Below are positions 34,394 through 44,900 of a stretch of DNA of 64,000 nt, piece by piece. The first letter of the stretch is position 1. The number at the start of each line of letters is the position of its first letter. This DNA is from Phlebotomus papatasi. Its lineage: Eukaryota > Arthropoda > Insecta > Diptera > Psychodidae. The notes below the pieces were generated by a model, which did not search any database, was not told the origin of the DNA, and saw only the letters and a program-made list of their open reading frames with translations. Location of the stretch: the NCBI RefSeq assembly GCF_024763615.1, contig NC_077222.1, forward strand, positions 72,106,001 through 72,170,000, written 5' to 3'. The translations under genes and the position numbers were made by a program.

Positions 34394-35919
34394 CATAGGC
34401 GTATCGTGGCGGGGGCGAAGGGGGCGATCGCCCCGGGCGCTGTAAAAATAAGGGGCGCCGTATGGCAACCAAAAAAATTTAAAGACCTAAAAGATTAAAG
34501 CGTTATTAATGAAGACGCTTTAAAAATAAACACTTAGAAAATTAGAGCTCATAGGCGCAAAAAAATCAGAAAGAATAAAACCTAACGCAAAAATCAAGGG
34601 TATTTAAAAATTAGGACATTTAAATTTAGAGCGCCCAAAAAATTAGGGGCGCCAAAAATTAGATTAGATGGTGAAAACTTAAGGCATTAAAATATGTAGG
34701 CGACCCATTTATGAAAGATTTTCATCTTAAGCTAATTCAGAAACTCTGCTAGATGGACCATAAGTTTCTCTGACAGATATTCTCAAGAAACACCAAAAAA
34801 AACCGAAAATACCAGTTCTTTGAAAGAACACGAGAAAAATTTGTTACACAGTGTTATACAATGAATTTTATAGTCAATTTTGTCGGAAACTATAAGAGAT
34901 GGAGGCTTATAATTTTGCATCCGTTTGGAGCACCCTTTATGCTTATACGGGCTTCAGACCTAAGGCTTAACCACAATGCTTAACTTCTCAAATTTCTTAT
35001 AATTCGAAAGTTTTTGGAAAATTTTGACTCAGAAATGGACTTTTAAGGGAAAGTAATCTATTTGAATCAAAGGAACAAATTAAATTGTTATTCAGGATTT
35101 TGAAACCTTCGAAAACTAGACTTAAACCTCAAGTCTGAAAACGGTTTTACGATGTGCGTAATTTCCCTTGGGAATAAGGAAAATTCTATGAACAAAAAAT
35201 ACAGTCCGGGAATAATTTCGCAAAAATCCGTGGTTGTCCCAAAGATCCGCGAAGAATTCCTCGAGTGCATAGTATCCTTAACATAATATTTACACTAACA
35301 TTTCGACTAAGTTTAGCTTTCAAATTTTCCGCATATTAACAATAAATGCTCTGCTAAAGTCAACCCAAAATATTCGAAACGTAATGCCTCCCTAATAGAC
35401 TAGCGTCTCTGATGGTACCCTTGTGGATTCTTTTTTTTTTAAATTGGTTTATTCAATTAGCTTTATAGTTTTTTTATGAAAAAAAAAGCGAAAATTTTTG
35501 AAAATATGTTTTTTTGCTTAAAATTTCAACATCTCGAAAACTTATAGACCGATTAAAGATTTTTTTTTAAATTTGGTCAACACTGAAATAGCTCTACAAC
35601 ATAAAGCCTAAAATATACGAAATCGGTGTGATAGATTTCGAGATAAACTTAAAAAAAACGATTTTTTTTCACATTTTGCAAAATATTAAAAAAAAAAATA
35701 AAAGCGAAAATCATTGAAAATTTAGCTGTCTATTTTCGGCATCAGGAATAGTTCAAAAATATATCCTGTGAAGGTATTCTGACTATAGACGAACATATAA
35801 TACATAGGTAAATGATAAATTGCAAAATTTAAATTTCAGTAGATATTTCATGCTGAAGGGGCAAGGGGCGCTCGCTAAGATAATTGCCCCGGGTGCCAAA
35901 ATCTCCTTGTATGCCACTG
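34394..35919. mobile_element. 1.53-kb hAT-like non-autonomous element
   Basis: An exact 8-bp direct repeat ACCCCCAA (34386-34393 and 35920-35927) flanks it. The right tip read inward is CAGTGGCATACAAGGAG, the left CATAGGCGTATCGTGG, and both continue to a GC-rich CCCGGGGC/GCCCCGGG zone. CAGTGGC tips with 8-bp duplications are characteristic of hAT elements. The 1.4-kb interior is AT-rich and has no transposase. The left end contains GGGCGATCGCCC, a perfect 12-bp palindrome. Confidence 0.85.
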
Positions 35920-35927
35920 ACCCCCAA

Positions 35928-38780
35928 CCCAAGGCGGTAAACCTAATCTTACATGACGGTTCTCTGTGTTCATTCTAATTACACAGCAACGCTTTATAAC
36001 ACAGTAAATGTGATTCAGATCTGGATCAGTGGCAGTGAATATGAGTGAATGTTTATTATCGATACTCTTTATGTCAAAACCCGTTTTTGTACCAAACTCT
36101 CTTGATGAAGTGCTCAATTGTTCATTTAACATGACAAACTGAACATCTGCAGCTACTCAGAGTCGAGCCCGAGATCTCACACTTATACAGACCCTACCTA
36201 TTTATTGAATTTATTTATTGAAGCCATCAGCAGAACGGTTAAGGATATCGATTTGGGAATTTCTGAGAACCTCTCTCCTAATCAGTCCTGGGATTAATCA
36301 CACATGATCTTCAATTTTGTTTCAGTTTCTATTTTGACTTCTCTAAATTTATAATTTTTAGCATACACGATATATACAAATGACTTTGAAATATTCCTTA
36401 CAATGATTTCTCAAGGTCGAAAGTTAAACTCCTGTGGTGAGTGTATTTCTTAAAGGATTTGGTGGGTAAATTTGGGTTTATTTAAAAGGTCTTTGATAAT
36501 AACTGCACGTCCTTCTCCATTCATCTCACTTTTATCTTTTTTTTTCAAATTGAATACCTAGTCGCTTTTGCAAGGATCCGAGGTGAATAATATAATCTGT
36601 TTTTATTGTTTGCAGCAATTAATTTCCAATATTCTTTATCGTCTGCAATACGAATCTTGAACAACCTTTTTTGTTTCGTCTGAAGCTCACACAATGAATT
36701 TGAATCAATCATATCCGGTCATGAATCAGTAATTTTCTAGTAAGGAGATATTTTGTACATTTTAAACATGTTTTGTGTTAATTTTCGATCCAGTTGAAAT
36801 CGGTTAATAACCGAAACATCGCCGGTTTCTTTGATAATGATCGATTTAGCTAATATTATGTACACTTCACTGTTCAATTAAATTTGCGCAAAGTCACCAT
36901 GCGATTTTGTACGAGATTGTTCAATCATTTTTCGCACTTTGTCTCTCATTCTCGTTTTGTGACCTTGGCAGGAGTGTACCTCAATCTGGAGAGCGGTGGT
37001 GTATCTTTATGGTGCCTCATTCTTGGTCATCGCACAATTATTTGCCCTTTTACTATACTTTATAATTGCTTTATTGGACATGTTGTGGCGTGGTGTTAAG
37101 ATAAAAAAAGAAAAAGGCGCCATCAACGTCACCACAAGAGCAACAATCAAAACCTACGTGATTCTCACTTGATTGTCACAAGTGCATGAGAATAAATAGA
37201 TTGTGGCTGATGATCATCAACAATTCTGCAATTGGCACTCTCTAGCCGGGGCAAAAGGAGTGAGAAATTATTCTATTGTATAACTCACAGAGTGGTAAGC
37301 AATTATCTATGGCTTCTATTTCCGTACCAAAAAGCATTTTCTAGTTTAGACTGGTAATATGAAATTCCTCAGTTGTTGTTTATCTATTGATGAGGGAAAG
37401 AGAGAGTCCTGTATTAGAAGCAATTGTCGAACATTTTAAAATGAACTCAGATTTGAGGCGACATGAGTTCGCGACAAATTGGCATGAAATTGCCATTTGG
37501 TGACGGTATCTCTTGGGATGATGCGATATTTTTGGGATGAACATCTTTCGTCCCAGAGTGGCTTATTTTCATGTCAACAGAATCAACTAAAATACCACAA
37601 CACGTCGCACTAGAAGAATATACATCATATTGCTACTAAATTTGGCATCGATTCACTAAAAAGAAATGCGCGGCACTTTTTCCCAACTTATATCCAATGA
37701 CCAATGAGGCAAATTTTTGCCCACGACAGCAAAGTCACTAACACTAACTGCAAAATTTAATTGAAATAAATTGAAATGAGCAGATTGTCCAATTTAATTT
37801 TGTGGAGATCTTCATCAGAAAGTGACGCACTTTTAGTTGACGGATGTCTCTGAGGTACAAATAATATTTTCAGCATCAATTGATTTTGCAAGCAATTTAA
37901 TTTGAAATATGGTCATAATTCGTAAATATCTACTGGGATGCTTATTGCGCCAAAAGAGTGATACATATCAGTTTGTGGTTTTTAGAAAGGGTGGAAATAT
38001 TTAATTAATACATCCTACTACATTTTCTTAGTTCCGTACAGCCTCTATTGCTTTTATATTTTAAATCGTTCTGCTTTTATAATAAGTGACGAATTTTGAT
38101 AATGCTTCAATGCTTCAGAAGATTAAAAATGTATCAAAATGAAGGGTCAAGTTCGTTCACAGAATCTCTTCTCTGTCAAACTGATTTAGGATCATCTTTG
38201 AAAGTAAATATTTGTAAATAGTGTAATTTTGTCATTGAGAGTGATAGGAAATAAATTTCAGCATTCAACATTCTAATATGTAGCTTTCAGTAATGGGAAA
38301 CGTAGATAAGCTATGTCAGAAATGATCTTGAAATCGTTCGAGACATGTTATTTATCACACGTTAGAAATTGTTGACCTCAGAATCCTTGAGATAAGTCAT
38401 TTTAGTTTTCTTTAAATCTATAGAAAAAAGATTCTTATACACAATGTATAATGTCGTTTAAGTACAAATTCAAAAGGCACTGCAATCTGCCATACCAACA
38501 CTTGACGAAACCACTCCCGGCTGAGAAAAGAAGCTTCTTTAGAATTGCTTCCCATTTGGTATTTTGCTAATTGCATCAATAAATATCGTACGCCGTAAAT
38601 AATTGTATAAATTTTCTAGCGAAAATTGTCAAAATTATTGACCAAAATAGAATATTTTACTAATCAAAATTATTTATTTTAAAATTATTAATTGATACTT
38701 TTTTATCTATGGCACAGTTGGGCTATTAAAACATTAAAATTTATTGTCAAGTCAATCAAAAATTATAATCAAAGGTTTTA
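35928..38780. other. Mostly unique non-coding DNA
   Basis: About 36,500-38,300 has no recognisable element and balanced composition. A 71-codon frame (36,884-37,099) has no coding support. It could be regulatory DNA (inference only). Confidence 0.35.
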
Positions 38781-39130
38781 AGGTAAGTGTACCAAATTTC
38801 GGCCAGCTTCCAATTCCGACCACTTTTTTGCTCCTCGAATTTCCATGAATTTTTTGTTTCTAGATACTTCTAGAGATTACACAATCCATAAAAATAATAA
38901 AGAATGTCGCTTCGACAAACGATATGATGTCAAAAAGTCACTGAAAGAAGTCCGGAAAGCCAAGGAACTATGAGAATGAAAGTGACCGAAATAGGCTACC
39001 AAAGTTATGTCTATATTTTTATTCATTTTAAAATGTATTAAAAATGATTTTAGGGAAAATAAAGACGACAAACCGTCTACAAAATTCCAAGCAACACTCC
39101 TTAAAAACAAGTATAACAAAAAAATTCAAT
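38781..39130. repeat. GGTAAGTGTACCAAATTTCG MITE, truncated right end
   Basis: The left end follows TA at 38779-38780. The body matches 32237-32647, but the matching right terminus is missing; similarity fades near 39,130. Confidence 0.7.
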
Positions 39131-39392
39131 TTAAAATAATTTTTGATTTAACTTTACGCATGATTTTTTTAAGTATAACGGTTTAATACCGATTACATTG
39201 ATTCGCAATCTTAAATGAATTCCGAACTAGAACTGGTTAAGAAGTATGCCTGTGAATGTTAGAATATTCTAGACATAAGTAACATGCTAAACACAAATAA
39301 AAAGGGATCATCGAAAAAAATAAATCAATTACGATTACTTGACCAATTTATTACCGATTCGGACTGATTTAGCCGGATTTGAAATCTCAATA

Positions 39393-39525
39393 TTGTCGGT
39401 TGGATCAGCAACTGTGCTAACTGCATTTGTTTTGTGTCTGCATTCGTCGCAAACGCTGTGCAGTGATTATAACGAATTCTGACACAAAATAAATGCATTT
39501 AGCACAGGTTCTGATCCAACCGACG
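39393..39525. repeat. Short foldback repeat (TTGTCGGTTGGATCAG arms)
   Basis: TTGTCGGTTGGATCAG at the left pairs with CTGATCCAACCGACGA at the right. TGTGCTAACTGCATTTGTTTTGTGTC and its inverse extend the arms (given here as pairing blocks). Confidence 0.7.
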
Positions 39526-39810
39526 ATATATTTCCTAAAAAAAAAGAAACCAAATCCAACCACATCGGTTAAAAAATTACCTCTCCGAAATAATTGACCT
39601 TTGACCTTTAATAATTCAAAATGGCGAATTTTCCGGTCATAGGTATGTTTGGAGAAAATTTTTCTCTAGGCTATCTCTAAAATATACCCGAAAATAGAAG
39701 AAATCTATAGTGCCGTTTTCGAAATAAACAAAAAAAACATGGTTTTGGATGGTTTTGAGGGGGTTTGTGGAAATAGAAAAAAAGGACCGTCCAAAATAAT
39801 ATCCACTTAT

Positions 39811-39824
39811 GGGGGGGGGGGGGG
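39811..39824 (+). repeat. Run of 14 G
   Basis: A 14-base G homopolymer in AT-rich DNA. Confidence 0.9.
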
Positions 39825-39940
39825 TCATCGAAGACTGGAAGTCGATATGTCTTACCGTTTGTACTTTAGCTCGAGAACAAACTCAAGGTCAAATAAAAAA
39901 TAATAATTCGCGAAAAAATGATTCAATTATCGGTACTTAA

Positions 39941-40584
39941 CCCAAGGGGTAACTCATTCAGATTTTTTCTGACAAGGGTTTCTGGTTTCTCGGGTTTCGC
40001 GATGCAATTTTTGGGTTTCTCGGGTTTCGCGATGCAATTTTTGGGTTTCTCGGGTTTCGCGATGCAATTCTTGGGTTTCTCGGGTTTCGCAATGCAAAAA
40101 GTGGGTTTCTCGGGTTTCGCGATGCAATTCTTGGGTTCACGGGTTTCGCGATGCAGAAATAGGGTTTCTCGGGTTTCGCAATGCAAAAAGTGGGTTTCTC
40201 GGGTTTCGCGATGCAATTCTTGGGTTTCTCGGGTTTCGCGATGAAATTTTTGGGTTTCTCGGGTTTCGCGATGCAATTCTTGGGTTTCTCGGGTTTCGCG
40301 ATGCAATTCTTGGGTTTCTCGGTTTTCGCAAAGCAATTCTTGGGTTTCTCGGGTTTCGCGATGCAAAAAATGGGTTTCTCGGGTTTTGCGATGCAGAAAT
40401 AGGGTTTCTCGGGTTTCGCAATGCAATTCTTGGGTTTCGCGGTGCAGAAATTGGGTTTCTCGGGTTTCGCCATGCAGAAATTGGGTTTCTCGGGTTTTGC
40501 GATGAAAAAATTGGGTTTCTCGGATTTCGCGAAGCGTTTCTCGGACCATTGACGAGGGTTTCTCAATATGAGTTACCCCTTGAC
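39941..40584. mobile_element. TTAA-flanked element filled with a minisatellite
   Basis: Inverted ends CCCAAGGGGTAACTCATTC and ATATGAGTTACCCCTTGAC lie between TTAA at 39937-39940 and TTAA at 40585-40588. Nearly all the interior is the 30-bp tandem repeat below. TTAA duplication suggests piggyBac-type mobilisation. A diverged piece of the same end (GGGTAACTCATTCATATTTT) is seen near 49,779. Confidence 0.7.
39976..40545 (+). repeat. 30-bp minisatellite, about 18 units
   Basis: Unit TTGGGTTTCTCGGGTTTCGC followed by GATGCAATTC, repeated about 18 times, with variants ending AAAAAG or AGAAAT and one shortened unit near 40,430. Because 30 is a multiple of three, long repeat frames stay open on both strands (a 224-codon minus frame of RETRETQELH units, plus-strand MQFLGFSGFA units). 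No evidence says these are translated. Confidence 0.95.
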
Positions 40585-40815
40585 TTAACCGATTCATTGT
40601 CGATGAAGACCGCTACAGCAGAATTCGAAATTTCAATACCTTTCCAAAAACTCCACATTTAACCAAATGGGTTTAAAAAATGAGCCCTTCAAAGTGATTG
40701 ACCTTTGACATTCAATAAATTCAAAATAGCGATTTTCCGGTCAATTTGGTTCAATTGGCAAACAATATCCTTTTTGCGCTGATATTGAAATTGAAAATAT
40801 TTAAAACTAATTTAA

Positions 40816-41066
40816 ACCTTTAAGGACGAGGGGGTCAAAAATAGGTTAAAAAAATTATTTTTTCTGATTATATTTAGGGGAAATTATAATATTATAACTT
40901 TTTGATGATCGGGGGATCATTTTTTGGTAACTGTTGACAAATGTGTGGAAGAGTGCAATGACTGCAGAGAACAAATTAAGACCTTTTTTGCTTCTTTAAA
41001 TTTTTATTCGCTACGAATTAAAATTGAAAGAAGCAAAAAAGGTAACCGAAATCGTCCTTAAAAGAG
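40816..41066. mobile_element. 251-bp piggyBac-type MITE, diverged
   Basis: Left ACCTTTAAGGACGAGGGGGTC and right ATCGTCCTTAAAAGAG (inverted tips), with TTAA at 40812-40815 and 41067-41070. A second inverted repeat, GCTTCTTTAAATTTTTAT/GAAAGAAGC, is at its right. Just outside the WDR33 3' end. Confidence 0.75.
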
Positions 41067-41108
41067 TTAATGTCCAAAACGACAACGTGATTTGTATCTT
41101 GATCATTT

Positions 41109-41114
41109 ATTCAA
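41109..41114 (-). terminator. Poly(A) signal of WDR33
   Basis: AATAAA on the minus strand (TTTATT on plus), about 140 bases after the WDR33 stop codon, fits the end of a short 3' UTR. Confidence 0.5.
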
Positions 41115-41251
41115 CTATTTTTACAATATTTCTTTTGAAATCTCTTTTAGCCACATTATAGTGTGTGCAAATTATATAAAATGGACAATTTTATCAGATA
41201 GATAAATAATTAAAACGTTTTTAGTCTGCAAGCGTTACCATACCTTTTGTT

Positions 41252-41967
41252 CTAAACGCGTCTACCCCATCTGCCCCCTGTTCTGCGGGTGCGATCTCCT
41301 GACGTAGTAGAAGATCCCGGCCGACGACTGCTGGACCCATTAGCCCCATCACCATTCCGGCTACGTCCATCCCGGAAATTATCTCCCTTCCGGGCTGAAC
41401 CGCCATTCGACCACTCATTGCTGCCCCCAGCAGCGGGCCCAAAGGCTGCTGCATTGAGATTACTGCGGAAATTCATGGTCACCTCATTCAACGACTGAGG
41501 GGCTTGCCCGAAGGCCCAGGGACTTGGTGTTACGGTCTGTGCTGGCCCAGTGGAAGATTGTTGCCAGGGGCTGGTAAGAGCAGCCACTGGTTCTCCCGTA
41601 CCGTTCCTCAGGCGCTCTCTCTCGTACGTCGGCGGAACTGTTGAGGCTGGAAGATTGACTGTATCCAGTTTGAGGTCCAGCAACGACGGAATTGCCGGAT
41701 TTGGCTTATCATAGATATACTGAACATTGTGATCTATCAGGGCACGTTTGGGTGCTGGTGCATCTTCCCCATCTTTCTCCTCAGATTCTTCTTCTGTTTT
41801 GTCTTCTTTCTCTTTTTCCGTCTCCTTCTCCTTCTCCTTCTCCTTCTCCTTCAACTTCTCTTCGATCTGTGGCAACACATCTTTTAGCTCCTCAATGGCT
41901 CCTGAACTTATGTACTGATTGAGGGCAATTGATCCTTCGAGAATAGCTGCTTCAAGGGGAGTTCCAG
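41252..41967 (-). CDS. WDR33: WDR33 coding exon 8
   Basis: Starts PGTPLEAAILEGSIALNQYI, then a KEKEKEKEKETEKEKED tract, then a Gly/Ser/Arg-rich tail; stop TAG at 41252-41254. The Lys/Glu tract is encoded by a CTCCTT-type repeat on the plus strand (about 41,815-41,850). Confidence 0.92.
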
Positions 41968-44900
41968 CTACAAGAACAATTTTAACACTTCAGACACAAA
42001 ATCAAAGAGAAAACTTACCAAAAAAACTTACGTTTAACATGAATGAGCTTTCCATATACAATAATCGAAGATGGAGCAACTTTTTGAGACATTGCCCCTG
42101 GTGTATTTTCTACAATTTGTGTGATGACTTCCTTAATCTCCTGCGACGCTGCTTCTTCATCCACTTTCCCCATATCATTCCACTGTGCTTGGAATTTTCG
42201 TGGTATGGGTTTACTGTATGGCCTCTTCTCTCTGTGACGATCATAATCAGACTCAAGATCAAGTCCAGGAATATAATCACGCTCTGCTGTTAAACTCTCA
42301 GTGAAGTCAACTTTATCATCAAGGCCCATTCCGGGAATTACAACGTGATCATCTGCGAAATTATTAATTTATTGCGGTTTTTTTATTCATGATATAAAAT
42401 TAATGAAGGTGTAAATCATTTTTAGGCAGTAAATTCATTGTTTGCTCAGAATCCACTTTAAACTAGGAACGATAATAAATTCTCTTAAGCCCAAATAAGT
42501 TTATTGAAGTAGGGACACAATTAAGAACACACATGAAAATTCGATTCCGATTGTGAGTTAATTTTTGGGGATAGAATGGACAGAGGACTCCTTCAAAAAA
42601 TAATCTCGAAGACCGAAACGGATAAAGTTGGCTCTACGTAATTCTAAGTACCCAAAATTCAAGACAAAGTTGAATTTTCAGTCATTCCCAGTTGCAAACA
42701 TTCCGAGGTTGCATGTAAAGAATCTCAGATATCATAAGCTTATCTGGGCTTATCACTGGTTTATCAATTCTTAAGACTATAGAAAGAGAATGTCTCCAAA
42801 TGAAGAAAGAAACTGATAAGCCTAAATCAGCTTATGATGTAGGTGTGATTCTTTTATTGAAAATTCATTTTGTATGCTAATTCACAAAAAAAACTAATTA
42901 TAGCTTAATGGAAAATTTGTTTTCTATGTAAACATCAAAAGCCCACATATTGTAGGTCTATGACACCTAAGATTCCGGATTCTTCAGAAATTCGCTAGAA
43001 ACGGAAATACTGCAAAATCCACTAAAATTCATAGGAATCCACGAGAATTTCTAATAGGGGAGACTGGGGCAAAATTTGTCAAAACGAAAATTTCAATATT
43101 CACTATTTTCTAAAATAAAAGAGACTGAGGCTTGAAATTTTTATAATAGATAGCCTTCATGAACCTTCTCAAACTTACAAAGTTTCAAGGTATTCGAGGA
43201 AGGATTATGTAAAATTTTGAGCTCTATTTTTGGAATATTTGGCTTACAGAAAATATCAATACTGATTAGCTCAATTTGCCCCAGTCTCCCCTAATTCATG
43301 AAAATTCGTGACAATTTGCGAGAATTTTTCGCGGTCTCCGAGTATTTCTTGAGTTCATGAGAAATTTTCCTGGATCTCGAGAGCTTTGCGGATCCTTGAG
43401 GAGACGCAATTAGTGATTAGCGTGATAGTGAAAGAAATGAAAAATTGCCTCAAAATTCAGCAATAGGGGAAAGGCTCATAATTTTGTCCAGTTTCTTATT
43501 TTGGACACTTTGAGGATAAAATTGGACACTAAAAATAAATTGATTAAAATGATGGATTTTTAATCCAATATTTGATGAATAATGAATTCTATCTAAATAT
43601 TTGTTCTTTTTGGAAGATTTTAACACTAAATACGTTAAATTTTGAATATGATTTGAGTTGAAATTGCTTTGTTGAAAATTCAGTGTGAGCAATTGCTTAC
43701 GAGAAATATGACAGAACTTTATGTTTACTTCAGTCTTATTTAGCTGTGACGAAGTACTAACAATGTTTCTTCGCTTTTTTTGAGTGATATTATTGAATAT
43801 TCATTGAATATTGTGTTGATTCACGTTAATGGTGATTTGTACATTTGACCTGAAGTGAGATTTGCCTTGTGAATTAGATTTTTCGTGTGAAAAATGGGAA
43901 ATTTTTTAAGACATTTACCAGTGAGGTGATACTCCTTATTTTGGACAGGTGTTTTTCTCACGAAATTTCGTGAAGTTTCAGCTTATGTGATGACTATGTT
44001 AGTCAAATGCCTGAAGAAACAAAGGAGCATCATCTCTATGAAAGAGATGTTGCGAGAAATGCCTTGAAAGGCTCCCGGAAAGGTCAGGGAATGAGCGAAT
44101 CCGCACGTACTTGGAGTATCGAAGTCAACTCACTTTAATGAATGATATGGAAAGTTTCCGGGCTTCTTGTGACATTCCACGTTTCCCTTACATGAACAGA
44201 AAGAGGACTTGATAAGATTGGTTCATAAAATGAAGAACAATGGACATTCTACTGAGGCGGATTATCTGTCCAAATTTACAGCCAAGTTGTCCAAAATTCG
44301 AGTCAAATTTACCTCTACATATCAATTCATTTTTAAACGTATTAAGACTAATTTTGGTAAAATCATAGACAATAAACCTTTGCCAAGTTTCTAAACAACC
44401 CTTCCGAACAGAGAGTAACAAAAAAAAATCAATTAGTATTGAAAATATCGCACTTCAAACTTGGAACATCGATGCTTATAAGCAGACTGTCCAAAATTAT
44501 GAGCCTTCACCCTAGGTCAGTAAATTGAGGAATTAAACATTTCTTGATTTTTTCTGTTGAGTTTTTTTTTCAGCGTTGTCCTCTTCACCAGGCATCGGTT
44601 AGGCAGGAAAAATCACGTTTAGGTGGGAAATAGTTACATTGATAGCCAGGAAGGCCAAGAATGCTCAAAGTAATCAATCATAGGTTATTGATGTGAAATC
44701 GGAGGATGACAATAGGTGTGATGGGTATTATTATGGAAAAATAACAGTTAAGGTTAAAGGCTGTTACATGGGTCTCTCAGGTCGAAAAGATCATTTTTTT
44801 ATTTTTTTTTTATTTTATAGTATAACATTTGAAAAATATTTTCTGAAAATTTCAAGTCAATCAGAGTAAAACTCTCGGAGGTAGAGCAGTTTTAGTTATG

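Noticed and set aside
39976..40545. Possible CRISPR array
   Set aside because: Units are head-to-tail without spacers and the genome is eukaryotic.
39923..40597. Long open frames (224, 202, 108 aa) on both strands
   Set aside because: They are the 30-bp minisatellite read in several frames; a unit length divisible by three keeps any frame open. No codon bias or start context supports translation.
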